A stretch of 64,000 nucleotides of DNA from Nitrospira sp. GTDB taxonomy: Bacteria > Nitrospirota > Nitrospiria > Nitrospirales > Nitrospiraceae. The notes under the pieces were generated by a model, which was given only the letters and a program-made list of their open reading frames with translations, made no database searches and was not told where the DNA came from. The DNA is taken from the NCBI GenBank assembly GCA_024998595.1, contig JACOEK010000003.1:496001-560000 (forward strand), given 5' to 3'. A program made the translations under genes and the position numbers. This document shows, piece by piece, positions 7,697-19,490 of the stretch. Positions within the stretch are counted from its first letter, which is position 1, and the number at the start of each line of letters is the position of its first letter.

Positions 7697-9925
7697 TCAT
7701 GGCGCGGAGACCGAGGAATCAGCGGCGGCCCGAGCCGCAGCCGGATAGACGGACTGCAGCCGTCCGGACACATACCAGACGCCCGTCCAGGCCGCAGCCA
7801 CGACCATCCCCACGAGGGTGAAGGCCTGCCAACTCGGTTCTCGAATAGCGTCTTCGAGACGCCCCACGAACGTTGCCATGATCGCGACACCGGGCAACAT
7901 CCCGAGGAAGGTCCCCAGCACAAAGTTGCGCAGTGACACAGGCGAGGCGCCGGCCACCAGATTGATCACGGAGAAGGGCGCAATCGGGAGGACCCGCACA
8001 AGGAGCACCGCCCAGAAACCTCGTTCGGCGAGGCGCCGGCTGAGATGTTCGACGCGCGAACCGGCCACTCGCCTGATTCGATAGGATCCCATGGCCCGGC
8101 CAAGGCCAAATAGTGTGATCGCACTCAAGAGTGATCCTGCCAGCGCGGATAAGGCGCCGAGCCAGGGGCCAAAGGCCACGATCGTCACAGCAAGAAGCCC
8201 GGTGATAGGCACCACGAGAATGCCGCCTACGACGTACGCGCCCATCACGGTCAACAGGCCCAGCGGGCTCCGTCCCACCGCTTGCGCGTGATCAACCAAC
8301 GCCTCAAGGTCCAGCAGTTGTCCCATGGCCGTCCATCGCCACGCCGCCGCGAGCAGACCCATTCCTGCGAGAAGCGACAGACCGATCAATGCACGTCGCA
8401 CGATTCGCGTCCGTTCGCGTTTGAATCCCACACCGGCCAGGAGGTGATCCGCAGCCATGGGGCGTTCCGGGTCAATCAACGCATGCTCAGGCATCATCGC
8501 ATCGGACGGGGCTGCCGCCTCAAAACAGCCATCGACCAACGTCCGCTCCGCCCCGCGTAACGACTCAATGGCCCTTACGAGGGATCCGCACTGCTGAAAC
8601 TGCTCTGCAACTCTGTCCGCCGCGACGCCGAGATGTTCAGCCAGCAAGCCGTTGCGGAAGGCCGCAATGACGTTTTGCAATCGCTCTTGGCCGCAGGCTT
8701 CGATGGCCAGGTTGCATTCCGTGTCGAATCCCATGGAACGGTTCGAGACATTCGCCGAACCGATACAGACGAGTTCGTAATCGACAATCAGCAGTTTGCT
8801 GTGCACGGCGACCGGTACTGCGCCCTGCTCTCCCGGAACGACAGGCGCATACACACGCAACCGTCCATAGTGATCCGCCAGTTCCAATTCGTGTAGGAGC
8901 CGAGCACGCAAACTATCCATCGTCTGGCGCTCCAGCCAACCGTCGCAATGCTGACGAAGGACCAACACGACGTCGGGACCATCTTGCTCGGAGAGCCGTT
9001 GCGCAAGCGCCCGACTCACGGCTTGGGCAGTGAAATATTGCGATTCGATGTAAATAGACCGGCGCGCGCGTTTGATCGCAGTCAGATAGGCCTGTTCAAT
9101 CTCGCGTATCTCGTCAAGCTCCTCATACCGGGGCTGAGTACGTAAGATCGCGACCGGGCACGTTGTCACGTCCTGGTTCAAGGTCGGCGGCCACAGATCT
9201 TCGACGGAACGTCTGGGCGGTGGGGTAAGTCGCCGGCCTGTAGCGCGCAACCACCGGCTGCGCGCGAGATCTCCCAAGGCGGAGGCAGCCTCGGCTGACA
9301 CCATCATTTGAACGTCATGAAACGGCGTATACAAGTCGCCGGCCGCATCGGTGCGACGCGGATCGTGTGCGAGGTGAGCCCTGGTGTCCCAGCGGGATTT
9401 ACTCAAATCCAATCCGCCAACGAACGCCACCGCATCATCGATCACCACCAGTTTTTGATGATGCGACGCACCGACAGGATGGTGGTCATCCATCTGATAG
9501 GAGAGGCGGCGATGCCGGCGCCAGCCCGGCTCTGAAGTCGGCATCCATTGCCGATCCAACGCATAGATCATGGCATAGTCCCAATTGAGGACATACACCC
9601 GCAGCTTGCGCCTACGGCGCAGCAGCGCCACAAGGAATTCCCCGAGTCTCGTCGGCATGTCCGACGAGGAATGCGCATCGCGCACCAAGTCGACCTGGGT
9701 ATCGATATCCCACCCGACGATCATGATGGAATGCGTTGCGCGCGAGGCCGCATCACGAAACGCCTTGAAGTACGCCTCGCCGTCCACCAGAAACGCCGCC
9801 CGTTGCGATGGTTCTATCCGCCAGCAGGTTTGCCCGGGCACGAGTATGGGCAAAGGGTGTTCGGGTTGCTCCGGTTTGGAGTCTCCTCCCCCCACCGCTT
9901 CCCTGTCTATGGTGGCATGCTTCAT
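7697..9925 (-). CDS. phospholipase D/cardiolipin-synthase-like protein fused to a VTT (DedA-like) membrane domain
   Basis: About 742 aa. The first 450 residues contain two PLD catalytic HKD motifs, HHQKLVVIDD and HSKLLIVDYE, each followed by a Gly/Ser signature (FVGGLD, IGSANVSNRSM). Two such motifs form one active site that transfers or hydrolyses phosphatidyl groups. From about residue 510 there are about six membrane helices of the SNARE-associated/VTT family, with 'FGPWLGALSALAGSLL' and 'RVLPIAPFSVINLVAGAS'. The fusion suggests lipid chemistry at the inner membrane. The start at 9925 is favoured by GGAG seven bases before; ATGs at 9931 and 9952 are alternatives. It is co-transcribed with the EEP gene and has a CTAGGGG element in its divergent promoter region. 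Confidence 0.88.
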   Translation of the reverse strand: MKHATIDREAVGGGDSKPEQPEHPLPILVPGQTCWRIEPSQRAAFLVDGEAYFKAFRDAASRATHSIMIVGWDIDTQVDLVRDAHSSSDMPTRLGEFLVALLRRRRKLRVYVLNWDYAMIYALDRQWMPTSEPGWRRHRRLSYQMDDHHPVGASHHQKLVVIDDAVAFVGGLDLSKSRWDTRAHLAHDPRRTDAAGDLYTPFHDVQMMVSAEAASALGDLARSRWLRATGRRLTPPPRRSVEDLWPPTLNQDVTTCPVAILRTQPRYEELDEIREIEQAYLTAIKRARRSIYIESQYFTAQAVSRALAQRLSEQDGPDVVLVLRQHCDGWLERQTMDSLRARLLHELELADHYGRLRVYAPVVPGEQGAVPVAVHSKLLIVDYELVCIGSANVSNRSMGFDTECNLAIEACGQERLQNVIAAFRNGLLAEHLGVAADRVAEQFQQCGSLVRAIESLRGAERTLVDGCFEAAAPSDAMMPEHALIDPERPMAADHLLAGVGFKRERTRIVRRALIGLSLLAGMGLLAAAWRWTAMGQLLDLEALVDHAQAVGRSPLGLLTVMGAYVVGGILVVPITGLLAVTIVAFGPWLGALSALAGSLLSAITLFGLGRAMGSYRIRRVAGSRVEHLSRRLAERGFWAVLLVRVLPIAPFSVINLVAGASPVSLRNFVLGTFLGMLPGVAIMATFVGRLEDAIREPSWQAFTLVGMVVAAAWTGVWYVSGRLQSVYPAAARAAADSSVSAP

Positions 9926-9970
9926 CGCCATCTCCAGACTTACCCGTTTCATCTACTGGTCGTGTTGCAC

Positions 9971-10017
9971 ACCCTACCCCAAGTGAAACGAGCATACCCA
10001 GCTAGTCAGACCCCTAG
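9971..10017 (-). promoter_or_regulatory. CTAGGGG-type promoter P4 (PLD-VTT and EEP genes)
   Basis: Read on the reverse strand: CTAGGGGTCTGACTAG (10017 to 10002), 25 nt, then TAGGGT (9976-9971). The spacing is two longer than usual, so this is one of the weaker copies, but the palindrome itself is excellent. Confidence 0.5.
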
Positions 10018-10039
10018 TCCGTCCCACGTTTACACGCCT

Positions 10040-10084
10040 CGAGAGGTTTCCCTAGTACTGGAAAAATCCTGGGTCCGATAGTCT
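10040..10084 (+). promoter_or_regulatory. CTAGGGG-type promoter P5 (copper-storage-like gene)
   Basis: CGAGAGGTTTCCCTAG at 10040-10055, exactly 23 nt, then TAGTCT at 10079-10084. The left half-site is degenerate. Transcription near 10091 leaves about 20 nt before the ATG at 10111. The divergent region therefore has one element per direction. Confidence 0.6.
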
Positions 10085-10110
10085 TGCTACAGATACTTGG
10101 AGGGACGACC

Positions 10111-10521
10111 ATGAAGATGGCCACATCGATTCAATCAGTGGATCAGCATCGCCTCGAATGCATTCAGGCCTGCCTGGACTGTGCACGCATATGTAATGCC
10201 TGTGGGGACGATATGATCGGCATGGAGATGCCGGAAAAGGAAGAGGAACGCGACCTGATGATTCGCTGCATCAGACTGTGTCGCGATTGCGCGGATATTT
10301 GTATCCTTGCGGCGCAGTGGATGGGAAGGACCTCCGCTTTTGCTGTCCGCCTCTGCGCGTTCTGCGTCGAAATGTGCGAGCTCTGTGCCGGAGTCTGCGA
10401 ACAACATGCGCCCCATCATGCCATGTGTGGGGATTGCGCCAAAGAATGCCGTCGCTGCGCCGAACTCTGCCACAAAATGGTCTTGGAATCCGTGCCGAGT
10501 TCGACCGGGGGCACCGCCTAG
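10111..10521 (+). CDS. four-helix-bundle copper-binding protein (Csp-like)
   Basis: 136-aa Cys-rich protein of the four-helix copper-storage (Csp/DUF326) family. Cysteines repeat with helical spacing: CIQACLDCARICNAC, then CIRLCRDCADIC, then CAFCVEMCELCAGVC, then CGDCAKECRRCAELC. In the family such Cys line the core of the bundle and hold many Cu(I) ions. There is no signal peptide, so it would be a cytosolic form that buffers copper. GGAGGG before the ATG at 10111 fixes the start; the in-frame ATG at 10084 overlaps the predicted -10 box. It is followed 29 nt later by a Pro-rich exported protein. Confidence 0.92.
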   Translation: MKMATSIQSVDQHRLECIQACLDCARICNACGDDMIGMEMPEKEEERDLMIRCIRLCRDCADICILAAQWMGRTSAFAVRLCAFCVEMCELCAGVCEQHAPHHAMCGDCAKECRRCAELCHKMVLESVPSSTGGTA

Positions 10522-10550
10522 CTGGCCTCGGGAAACACAAAGGAGACATG

Positions 10551-11015
10551 ATGTTCAACACCTTGATCGGTAGCGGCGTACTGACAGTCGTGTTGTTGAC
10601 GGGATGGACTCCGTTTCACGAGGAGGTACCTGCCCCAGTCCCGAATCCCGGACCGGGACCGACGGTGCCTCCGAAACCCAGCGATCCTATTCCGACGCCG
10701 CCGACGATGCCCAAACTGGTTCCGTCCGCTTGGGACGGGAATGAGAGGGCATCCCCATTTTTAACGGCGGATTCGGCTTCGCATCAGCCGGAGGCCGTAT
10801 CAGGAAAACTTCTCCAACTCGACTTCGATAAGAAGGAGGGCAGACTAAGCACCGATCTCGGCAGGGAGGTTCTTTTTCATATCCCAAAACCTGAACTTTT
10901 TGGTCACCTCTCAGTCGGTCAACGGGTCACCATCAAGTTGGATGCCCGTCAGCAGGCTGTCGCCGTGATGGAGACCACAACGCCTGAGCTTCCAAGCCCT
11001 TCCCCCGGCCACTAA
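10551..11015 (+). CDS. Pro-rich exported protein with small beta-barrel-like C-terminus
   Basis: 154-aa protein with a signal peptide (MFNTLIGSGVLTVVLLTGW), then a Pro-rich linker (PAPVPNPGPGPTVPPKPS) and a C-terminal domain of about 60 residues. 'SGKLLQLDFDKKEGRLSTD...REVLFHIPKPE...GQRVTIKL' resembles a small OB-fold/SH3-like unit; a comparable pattern occurs twice in the protein at 58541-59242. AAGGAG lies just before tandem ATGs; the second (10551) has the better spacing. Probably co-transcribed with the copper protein. I do not recognise a named family. Confidence 0.7.
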   Translation: MFNTLIGSGVLTVVLLTGWTPFHEEVPAPVPNPGPGPTVPPKPSDPIPTPPTMPKLVPSAWDGNERASPFLTADSASHQPEAVSGKLLQLDFDKKEGRLSTDLGREVLFHIPKPELFGHLSVGQRVTIKLDARQQAVAVMETTTPELPSPSPGH

Positions 11016-11048
11016 TTCGAGTCACCATGCAAGACCGCCATACCCTGA

Positions 11049-11094
11049 CTAGGGGTTTCACTAGTGGGGCGTAACGTCCCATTCATGCTACATA
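11049..11094 (+). promoter_or_regulatory. CTAGGGG-type promoter P6 (signalling operon)
   Basis: CTAGGGGTTTCACTAG at 11049-11064, 24 nt, then TACATA at 11089-11094. The leader to the start at 11254 is about 150 nt. The 16-mer is identical to that of P15 (57505-57520, reverse strand). Confidence 0.65.
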
Positions 11095-11253
11095 ATTTGC
11101 GCAATCTGGAGTGGTATAGCTACGTCTTGTGCCTCGCACCGCTCCGGCCATTTTCGCTGTCTCGTCGGCAGGAGATTTCCTGGGGACCAGTCAGTCTCCG
11201 CGCTGTATGATCGGCCAGCCCTCATCAACCAACAGACAACCTTGGACGGGGCA

Positions 11254-14200
11254 ATGAAGGCGACCGACATGTTTAGCTGGCTGACCGGCAGCGAGATGGG
11301 TGGCCGCATCCGGGCTTTCGACTGGAGCCGCACACCGCTAGGTCCCATTGAAAACTGGCCCCCCTCCCTGGTGTCTATTCTTGGCGTCTGCCTCACCGCC
11401 CAATCCCCCATGGCGATCTATTGGGGCGCGGAAGGCTGGCTCCTGTATAACGATGCCTGGCGCCCGGTCGTCGGCGGGAAACATCCGTGGGCTCTGGGCC
11501 GCCCAGCCAGTGAAGTGTGGCCGGAATTGTGGCCAGCCATTCGACAGTACTTTGAAAGCGTCCATGCCACAGGGGAAGCCAACTGGCGGAGTGATGAACT
11601 GCTGCCGATGCAGCGATTCGGGTATACGGAAGAATGCTACTTCGACTACAGCCTCAACCCGATTCGGGGGCAAAGCGGAGCGGTCGAAGGCATTCTCAAC
11701 ATCGTCCAGGAAACCACCTACCGTGTCTTGAACGACCGACGAACAAGTCTGCTCCGTGAATTGGCATCACTATCGGGATCGGCACAAAACGAAGCCGACG
11801 CCTGTGCCCGAATCCTGCAAACACTTGCAACCGATCCGGCCGATGTGCCCTTCGCCCTCCTGTACAATTTTGACCGAGACCGCCGTCTGGCCACGCTGGC
11901 CGGCGCTGTCGGACTGGACATTGGGAGTCCGGCTAGGCAAACGACCGTGGACCTCGCCGAGGAATCGGGTCGCGGCAGCTGGCCCCTCGCGGCCGTCATC
12001 CGCCAGGGTGACCCACTCCTGCTGGACGACCTGGCAGATCGGTTCGGTCTCTTACCCGGGGGCGCCTGGCCAGAGCAAACCAGACAGGGGCTGTTATTGC
12101 CCATTGGCACGTCCACGCAGGAAGATGGCGGCATTCTTCTGGTCGCGGGTATCAGCCCTCGCCGACCGCTGGACGACAACTATCATCATTTTTTCCGCAT
12201 GCTGGGCTCCCATATCTCCATCGCCATCAATAATGCCAGGGCCTATCGATCCGAACAGCGCCGGGCCGAGGCGTTGGCCGAACTGGACCGGGCGAAGACC
12301 GCGTTCTTCAGCAACGTCAGCCATGAACTGCGCACGCCCTTGACGCTCATCCTCGGGCCGCTCGAAGAAGAACTGCGCAACCGGCCGGACAGTCCCTCCC
12401 TCGAAGTGGCCCATCGCAACAGCCTGCGCCTCCTCAAACTGGTCAACACCCTCCTGGATTTCTCACGTATCGAGGCCGGGCGCACAGAGGCCTGTTATCA
12501 ATCGACCGACCTGGCGGCGTATAGCGCAGACCTGGCGAGCTGTTTCCGTTCCACCGTAGAACAAGCAGGAGTGACCTTCGTGGTCGATTGCCCGACCCTC
12601 CCGGAAGCGGTCTATGTTGATCGCAGCATGTGGGAAAAGATCGTGCTCAATCTCCTCAGCAATGCCTTCAAACATACCTTCCAGGGAGAGATCCGGGTTT
12701 CGATGCGACACGACGCCGCGGGGGCGGAACTCGTCGTCAGCGATACGGGGGTCGGCATCCCGGGTGAGGCACTCCCCCGCCTCTTCGAGCGATTCTATCG
12801 CGTCCAAAACAGGCGGAGCCGGACCCATGAAGGCAGTGGCATCGGCCTGGCACTGGTACAAGAAGTCGTCCGCTTGCATGGTGGCACGGTACAGGTCGAG
12901 AGTCGGCTCGATGTGGGAAGCACGTTTACCGTGAAGCTCCCCTGGGGAAAAGGCCATCTGCCTGCAGACCAGATCGGCGCAGGCGACAAGGCAACGTCCC
13001 GCTCTGTGAGCGGCGCGGCCTATATTCAGGAAGCCCTGCACTGGTTGCCCGATACGCAACAGCTCCACTCCCCGACGTCCGACCGATCGGCGGCGGCGAG
13101 CTCCCCGGTCACTCGTCCGCGCGTGCTGGTCGCCGATGACAATGCCGACATGCGTCAGTACATCGTGCGCTTGTTGAGCAGCCGGTATGAGATCGTGACG
13201 GTGGGTGATGGACTGGCGGCACTGGCGGAGATTCGCCGGCAGCCACCCGATTTGGTCCTGAGCGACATCATGATGCCGCAGCTTGACGGGATCGGCCTGC
13301 TCAAGGCATTGCGGGCCGATCCGGTCGTTCGAACCCTTCCCGTGATCCTGCTCTCCGCCCGGGCTGGCGAGGAGTCACGCGTCGAAGGGCTGGAAGAAGG
13401 CGCCGACGATTATCTCGTCAAACCGTTCAGCGCGCAGGAATTGATCGCGCGCGTCGCAACCCATCTGGATCTTTCGCGGATTCGCCGCCAGGCGGAGGCG
13501 GACATCACCCGCAGCAAACGGTTCCTGGAACGGATCGCCGCCTCCACGCCCGATCTGCTGTTTGTGTTCGACCTGCTGCAGTCACGTACCCTGTACATCA
13601 ATCACAGTTTGAAATCCGTTCTCGGGTACGACGTCGAACAACTGACGGCGATGGAGGACAACCTGATCGTCCGGCTCGTGCACCCCGACGATCTGCCGCG
13701 CGTCGAGCAATGGCTCGCCCGGTTTCAATCGGCGGCGGACGGCGAGGTGCTGGAACACCACCACCGGCTCCGGCATGCCGACGGCACCTACCGATGGATC
13801 GTGATGCGCGCCTCCGTGTTCGACCGGACAATCGAAGGCCAGGCCAATCAGATCATCGGAATCGCAAAAGACATGACGGCGCAGAAACGAGCGGAAGAAC
13901 AAATGGCCGCCAGCGAGGCGCAGTACCGCGCGATCGTCAGTCAAGCCACCGCCTCGGTCGCCCAAACTGATCTCACCGGCCGGTTTCTCTTCGTCAACCG
14001 GCGATTCTGCGACATCCTTGGATATCAGGAAGCCGAACTGCTCGGCTTGCAGATCCAGCAGATCACCGATCCCCAAGATTCACCCCATAGTCTGGAACTC
14101 TTTCATCAGCTTGTGAACGGCGGCCCTGATTTCGTCATCGAACAACGGTACCGCCGCAAAGACGGCACCGCGATCTGGATGAGCTTGAGCGTCGGCGGCG

Positions 14201-16386
14201 TGAGAGAGGGACATGACCTGCAACACATTGTGGCAGTGGGACTCGATATTTCGGACCGCAAGCGGCAGGAGGCGCGACTGCTTGCGCTCACTCATCGCCA
14301 GCAGATGCTGTACGAGCTGGCGGATGCGGTCAATCGAGCCGAGCCGGTAGCCAGCCTGTACGAAACCGCCTTGACGGCCATGATCCAAGCGGTCTCTGCG
14401 GACCGCGCCTCCGTGCTGCTGTTCGACCAGGACGGCACGATGCGGTTTAAAGCCTGGCGAGGCTTGTCGGACGAGTACCGGAAGGCCGTCGAGGGCCATT
14501 CACCCTGGTCGGCGGACCAGCGGGATCCCTCGCCGATTTTCATCCCCGACCTTGCCACCTCAAATCTCGACCCCGGTCTGCATGCCAGCATTGAGCAAGA
14601 GGGCGTGCAGGCATTGGCCTTCGTTCCCCTCACCTACGGCGGGCAATTGCTCGGCAAATTCATGTTGTATTTCGACCATCCCCATCGGATGAGCGACGAG
14701 GATGTCGGCTGGACTCAAACCCTGGCCAGAACACTGGCTCTCGGCATCGAGCGAGCCAAGGCCGACGAATTGCTTCGTTCAAGCGAAGAGCGCCTTCGAC
14801 TCGCCATGGCCGCAGGGCGGATGGGTGCCTGGGACTTCAATGTTCAAACAGGCGAGACCACCTGGGACGCTCGACAATACGATCTGTTCGGCCGCTCTGC
14901 CGATCATCCTATACGCCATGCCACTGAATTTTTCAGCGCGCTCCATCCGGACGATCTGGCACGCGTACAGCAAGCGGCCGGCCGCGCTCACGAGACCGGT
15001 GTCTTCACCTCTGAATTCCGTGTTTTCGCTCCCGACGGCAGCATACGTTGGCTGGCCGGCCATGGCGCAATTGTCGCCGATGAGCAGGGGCAGCCGGTCC
15101 GCATGGTCGGCATCAACTACGACATCACCGAACGGAAACGCATAGAAGAAAACCTCCAACGGTCGGCCGCTGAACTGGAGCAGCGGGTGGCCGAACGTAC
15201 CATGGAACTGACCCAGTCGCGCGAACACCTGCGAGCCCTGGCTACCGAATTGAATCTCGCCGGACAACGTGAGCGGCAACATCTGGCGACGGAACTGCAC
15301 GATTATCTGGCCCAACTTCTGGCCCTCAGCCGCATACGTCTGGCGCAGGCCATGCAACATCCTCTGTCGCCCGCGCTCGCGAAAACCCTCAATGAATTGC
15401 AAGACGTGACGAACCAGGCGTTGACCTACACCCGAACCTTGGTCGCGCAACTGAGTCCGCCGATCCTGAAAGAGTTTGGACTGACGATGGCCCTAGGATG
15501 GTTGGCCGAGCAAATGCTACAACGGGATCTCAAGGTCACGCTGCACCTGGGACCGGAACGACTTCCCCTGCCGGAAGACCAGGCGATGCTCCTCTTTCAA
15601 TCAGTCCGCGAATTGCTCATGAATGTGCTCAAACACGCGTCTGTCAAAGAGGCTGTCATTACCGTCCGGGTGGAGGAAGGATGCCTGCATATCACCGTGG
15701 CGGATCAGGGGGTCGGGTTCGCGGAATCAGACCACATTGCTCTTCGCGATGGCGGACGTGTCCCCGGATTTGGATTGTTCAGCATTCGTGAGCGTATGCT
15801 CGCCCTCGGCGGACGACTGGAATTGCACTCCCGGCCCGGGCAAGGAACGGAAGCGGTCTTGATCGCGCCGCTCGCCCCGCCGTCGGAGCAGGATAGAATC
15901 CCGTCACCCTCACGCAATGCCACGATCCCGCATGCCGCTCCGGAATTGGAACGGACGTCACACGGCCAGGAACCGGCAAATGGCCGCTCCCCCGACGCGA
16001 GGCAACAGATACGGGTGCTGATTGCCGATGACCATGCCATGGTGCGCCAGGGCCTCTGCGGACTGCTCGCGGGCTATGGAGACATCCAGGTCGTGGCAGA
16101 AGCCGCCAACGGGAGCGAGGCGCTCGCGCTGGCTCGACAATGGCAGCCCGACGTCGTGCTCATGGACGTGAACATGCCGGTCATGGATGGAATCGAGGCG
16201 ACCAGGCGGATCAAAGATGCGCTCCCCGACACCATCGTGATCGGCTTGTCCGTCCAGAACATCGCCCACGTAGGCCATGAAATGCGAGAAGCCGGCGCAG
16301 CAGCTTTTCTCAATAAGGAAGCGGCGGTTGAAGATCTCTACCAGACAATCCAGACCGCCAGGAGGGAGTTGCTGAGCCGTTCATGA
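11254..16386 (+). CDS. giant multi-sensor protein with two kinase cores (HisKA and HisKA_3) and two receivers
   Basis: About 1710 aa, soluble. Order: PAS-like domain (1-150), GAF (165-330), HisKA core with His357 in [13 protein letters not shown], HATPase (about 455-565), receiver 1 with Asp671 (VLSDIMMP). Then two PAS (about 755-1000), GAF (1015-1165), PAS (1180-1295), HisKA_3 core with His1349 in [13 protein letters not shown], a second HATPase (about 1440-1530) and a NarL-type receiver with Asp1638 (VLMDVNMP). It therefore holds two whole histidine kinases of different classes in one chain, with no DNA-binding output. The ATG at 11254 was chosen over a TTG at 11242; SD is poor. First gene of an operon: its stop overlaps the next start (ATGA). 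Confidence 0.9.
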   Translation: MKATDMFSWLTGSEMGGRIRAFDWSRTPLGPIENWPPSLVSILGVCLTAQSPMAIYWGAEGWLLYNDAWRPVVGGKHPWALGRPASEVWPELWPAIRQYFESVHATGEANWRSDELLPMQRFGYTEECYFDYSLNPIRGQSGAVEGILNIVQETTYRVLNDRRTSLLRELASLSGSAQNEADACARILQTLATDPADVPFALLYNFDRDRRLATLAGAVGLDIGSPARQTTVDLAEESGRGSWPLAAVIRQGDPLLLDDLADRFGLLPGGAWPEQTRQGLLLPIGTSTQEDGGILLVAGISPRRPLDDNYHHFFRMLGSHISIAINNARAYRSEQRRAEALAELDRAKTAFFSNVSHELRTPLTLILGPLEEELRNRPDSPSLEVAHRNSLRLLKLVNTLLDFSRIEAGRTEACYQSTDLAAYSADLASCFRSTVEQAGVTFVVDCPTLPEAVYVDRSMWEKIVLNLLSNAFKHTFQGEIRVSMRHDAAGAELVVSDTGVGIPGEALPRLFERFYRVQNRRSRTHEGSGIGLALVQEVVRLHGGTVQVESRLDVGSTFTVKLPWGKGHLPADQIGAGDKATSRSVSGAAYIQEALHWLPDTQQLHSPTSDRSAAASSPVTRPRVLVADDNADMRQYIVRLLSSRYEIVTVGDGLAALAEIRRQPPDLVLSDIMMPQLDGIGLLKALRADPVVRTLPVILLSARAGEESRVEGLEEGADDYLVKPFSAQELIARVATHLDLSRIRRQAEADITRSKRFLERIAASTPDLLFVFDLLQSRTLYINHSLKSVLGYDVEQLTAMEDNLIVRLVHPDDLPRVEQWLARFQSAADGEVLEHHHRLRHADGTYRWIVMRASVFDRTIEGQANQIIGIAKDMTAQKRAEEQMAASEAQYRAIVSQATASVAQTDLTGRFLFVNRRFCDILGYQEAELLGLQIQQITDPQDSPHSLELFHQLVNGGPDFVIEQRYRRKDGTAIWMSLSVGGVREGHDLQHIVAVGLDISDRKRQEARLLALTHRQQMLYELADAVNRAEPVASLYETALTAMIQAVSADRASVLLFDQDGTMRFKAWRGLSDEYRKAVEGHSPWSADQRDPSPIFIPDLATSNLDPGLHASIEQEGVQALAFVPLTYGGQLLGKFMLYFDHPHRMSDEDVGWTQTLARTLALGIERAKADELLRSSEERLRLAMAAGRMGAWDFNVQTGETTWDARQYDLFGRSADHPIRHATEFFSALHPDDLARVQQAAGRAHETGVFTSEFRVFAPDGSIRWLAGHGAIVADEQGQPVRMVGINYDITERKRIEENLQRSAAELEQRVAERTMELTQSREHLRALATELNLAGQRERQHLATELHDYLAQLLALSRIRLAQAMQHPLSPALAKTLNELQDVTNQALTYTRTLVAQLSPPILKEFGLTMALGWLAEQMLQRDLKVTLHLGPERLPLPEDQAMLLFQSVRELLMNVLKHASVKEAVITVRVEEGCLHITVADQGVGFAESDHIALRDGGRVPGFGLFSIRERMLALGGRLELHSRPGQGTEAVLIAPLAPPSEQDRIPSPSRNATIPHAAPELERTSHGQEPANGRSPDARQQIRVLIADDHAMVRQGLCGLLAGYGDIQVVAEAANGSEALALARQWQPDVVLMDVNMPVMDGIEATRRIKDALPDTIVIGLSVQNIAHVGHEMREAGAAAFLNKEAAVEDLYQTIQTARRELLSRS

Positions 16387-19300
16387 CACGATTCCAACAG
16401 AAACCCAATCCTCTACTCTCCGGTGGTATCGGCCTCTCAATGGCGGCGGTACTCTTAGCCGATTACTTCACTCCCCTCGGCCTAGCTGTCTGGGTGTTGT
16501 ATCTCGTGCCGCTGGTGCTCTCGTATCTCACCTGGTCTCCTATGGTGCCGGTGGGCGTCGGCGTAGCGGCCTCGATCTTCATGGTCGTCGGTCTCTTCAT
16601 CAGCCCTCCCGGAGTCGATCCCTCTGTATCCCTGGTCAATAGGGCCATGGGCATCGCCACAGCCTGCGCATTGGCAACTTTCGGGTACCAATTCATCTCC
16701 AGCAGGCTGGCGCTGCGCAAAGAAGAATGGATACGCGTGGGCCAGACGAAACTCAGCGAGCGCATGATCGGCGAACAGAGTCTTCTCACCCTCGCCGAAA
16801 ACATCCTGCTCGGACTCGCGGAATACCTGGAAGCCCAGGGCGGCGCCATCTTTGTGGCCGAGAGCTCCAGATTTCATCGTCTGGCCGCGTATGGTGTACC
16901 GGAAGGCACGTCTCTTCCTGAACAATTCCAGGCCGGTGACGGGTTGTTGGGCCAAGCGCTTCACACCAAACGCCCCATCGTCGTGCAAGACCTACCCGAA
17001 GGATATTTCACCGTCGGATCCGCCCTGGGACGCAGCGCACCACGGCATTTGTTGATTGCCCCTATCGGCGTCGATGGCCTGGTCAATACGGTCGTTGAAC
17101 TGGCTTTTTTCCATGCGGTACACGAATCGGACCGGGAGTTGATCGCTCGCATGACGGAATCGATCGCCATCGCCGTTCGGTCGGCTCAGTACCGAACCCG
17201 CTTGCAGGAATTGCTCGAGGAAACGCAACGGCAGGCCGAAGAACTCCAGGTTCAAAGCGAAGAACTACGGGTCACCAATGAGGAGTTAGAGGAACAGAGC
17301 CGGGCGCTCAAGGAGTCCCACGGCAGGCTCGAACAGCAGCAAGCGGAGTTGGAGCAGACGAACTCGCAATTGGAGGAACAGGCTCAAATTCTGGAATCGC
17401 AGAAAGAGGAACTCGGCGAAGCGGCCATCATCTCTGAGGCGCAAAAACGGCAATTGGAACGGGTGAGCCGATACAAGTCGGAATTCCTTGCCAACATGTC
17501 CCATGAAATGCGCACGCCGCTCAACTCCACGCTGATCCTGGCCAAACTACTGGCCGATAACCCTCAGGGAAATCTCACGGCCGACCAGGTGAAGTCGGCC
17601 ACCACCATCGAATCAGCCGGCCACGACCTCCTGACCTTGATTGACGATGTCCTCGACCTGGCCAAGGTCGAGGCAGGCCGCATCGATATCATGCCCGGAG
17701 ATGTCTCACTCCAACGCCTGCTCGATAGTCTGCAGGCGTTGTTCCAGCCGCTTGCGACACAAAAGCATCTGCAGCTTCACACCCGTCGCGCCCCCGGCAC
17801 GCCGCCCTCCATTCAGTCCGACTGGCAGCGGCTTGAACAGGTGCTGAAGAATTTATTGTCCAACGCCATCAAGTTTACGGAAACCGGCGAAGTGTCACTC
17901 GAGATCTCGATGGTTCCCGACGGTCGACTGGCTTTTGCGGTGCGGGACACAGGCGTCGGCATTCCTCCGGCCCAGCAGGACTTGATCTTTGAACCGTTTT
18001 GCCAGGGCGACGGCACCACCAGCCGGAAATACGGGGGCACCGGTCTGGGGTTGTCGATCTCCCGCGAATTCGTCCGGTTGCTGGGCGGAGAGATCCACCT
18101 CACCAGCACGCCGGGGCAAGGCAGCACCTTCACCCTCATCCTGCCACACACACTGAAGCCGGCCACGCCGCCGTCCATCCCAGGCGCCCAGGCTCTCTCG
18201 CAGACGGTCCCGATCCCGGCTCCGCTGACCTCGCCCTATGTTCATCAATCCGCTCCCGCGCCCATGCAGACCGATGACGACCGGGAGCATTTGATCCCGC
18301 ATCGACGGACCATTCTGATCGTCGAAGACGACGAGTCCTTCTCGGGCGTTCTCGCCGACCTGGCCCGCGAGCTCAATTTCCAGGTGCTGCGCAGCAACAC
18401 CGCCGCCGATGCCTTCACCCTCGCCTCGCGGTACCTGCCGAGCGCGGTGATTCTCGATATCGGGCTGCCGGATCACTCCGGCCTCTCGGTCATCGACCGC
18501 TTGAAGACCGATGTCCGGACCCGGCACATTCCGGTGCACGTGGTGTCAGGGCACGACTATGAACAAGCCGCCCTCTCGTTGGGAGCCGTCGGATATCTGC
18601 TCAAACCGGTGCAACGGGAGCAACTCGTCGAGGCGTTCCGGCAATTCGAAGCCCGCCTGACGGACAAGCCGCGGCGCGTCTTGATCGTGGAAGACGATCC
18701 GACACAGCGCGAGAGCCTTCGACTGTTGCTCGGATCGGATGAAGTGGAAACCGTCGGCGCGGAAAGCGTCGCCGAATGCCTGACCTGTCTCAGCGAACGC
18801 ACCTTCGACTGCATGGTGCTCGACATCACGCTCCCCGACGCATCGGGTTTCTCTCTCCTGGAAACCCTGAGCCGTGAAGAGAACTTCCCCTTTCCGCCCG
18901 TGATCGTCTACACCGGGCGGGATCTCTCCACCGAAGAAGAGCACCGGCTCCGCAAGTATTCGCACTCCATCATCATCAAAGGTGCAAAGTCGCCGGAGCG
19001 GCTGGTCGATGAAGTCACGCTGTTCCTCCATCAGGTCGTGACCGCGCTGCCTCCGGAGCAGCAACGCATGCTGGAAAAAGCGCGCAAGCGGAACGCCGTG
19101 CTGGAAAACCGGCGCGTGCTCATCGTGGAAGACGATGTCCGGAACATTTTTGCCTTGAGCGCCGTGCTGGAACCTCATGGGGCGAAGATCGAAATCGCTC
19201 GAAACGGACGCGAATGTTTAAGCGTGCTCGAGCAATCGAGGGAGAAAGACAAGCGGCGTATCGATCTGGTGTTGATGGATATCATGATGCCGGAGATGGA

Positions 19301-19490
19301 CGGACTCAGCGCCATGCGCGCCATCCGTGAACAGCCGGAATGGCGCAAACTGCCCATCATCGCCCTCACTGCAAAGGCAATGAAAAACGACCAAGAGCAG
19401 GCGCTGGCGGCCGGCGCAAACGATTATATGGCCAAACCACTCGATGTGGACCAATTGTTGTCCCTGGTGCGAGTATGGATGCCGCGATGA
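16383..19490 (+). CDS. membrane-anchored hybrid histidine kinase with GAF, coiled coil and three receivers
   Basis: 1035 aa. Three hydrophobic segments (about residues 14-75; [20 protein letters not shown] and following) are followed by a Cys-free short linker, a GAF domain (about 125-270), and a Glu/Gln-rich coiled coil (about 275-355). Then come HisKA with His374 ([15 protein letters not shown]), HATPase (about 485-595), and three successive receivers starting near residues 643 ([10 protein letters not shown]), 765 ([10 protein letters not shown]) and 911 ([10 protein letters not shown]). The tail is nearly the same design as the giant kinase at 34515-41078. It starts inside the stop of the upstream gene, so translation is coupled. 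Confidence 0.92.
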   Translation: MTRFQQKPNPLLSGGIGLSMAAVLLADYFTPLGLAVWVLYLVPLVLSYLTWSPMVPVGVGVAASIFMVVGLFISPPGVDPSVSLVNRAMGIATACALATFGYQFISSRLALRKEEWIRVGQTKLSERMIGEQSLLTLAENILLGLAEYLEAQGGAIFVAESSRFHRLAAYGVPEGTSLPEQFQAGDGLLGQALHTKRPIVVQDLPEGYFTVGSALGRSAPRHLLIAPIGVDGLVNTVVELAFFHAVHESDRELIARMTESIAIAVRSAQYRTRLQELLEETQRQAEELQVQSEELRVTNEELEEQSRALKESHGRLEQQQAELEQTNSQLEEQAQILESQKEELGEAAIISEAQKRQLERVSRYKSEFLANMSHEMRTPLNSTLILAKLLADNPQGNLTADQVKSATTIESAGHDLLTLIDDVLDLAKVEAGRIDIMPGDVSLQRLLDSLQALFQPLATQKHLQLHTRRAPGTPPSIQSDWQRLEQVLKNLLSNAIKFTETGEVSLEISMVPDGRLAFAVRDTGVGIPPAQQDLIFEPFCQGDGTTSRKYGGTGLGLSISREFVRLLGGEIHLTSTPGQGSTFTLILPHTLKPATPPSIPGAQALSQTVPIPAPLTSPYVHQSAPAPMQTDDDREHLIPHRRTILIVEDDESFSGVLADLARELNFQVLRSNTAADAFTLASRYLPSAVILDIGLPDHSGLSVIDRLKTDVRTRHIPVHVVSGHDYEQAALSLGAVGYLLKPVQREQLVEAFRQFEARLTDKPRRVLIVEDDPTQRESLRLLLGSDEVETVGAESVAECLTCLSERTFDCMVLDITLPDASGFSLLETLSREENFPFPPVIVYTGRDLSTEEEHRLRKYSHSIIIKGAKSPERLVDEVTLFLHQVVTALPPEQQRMLEKARKRNAVLENRRVLIVEDDVRNIFALSAVLEPHGAKIEIARNGRECLSVLEQSREKDKRRIDLVLMDIMMPEMDGLSAMRAIREQPEWRKLPIIALTAKAMKNDQEQALAAGANDYMAKPLDVDQLLSLVRVWMPR

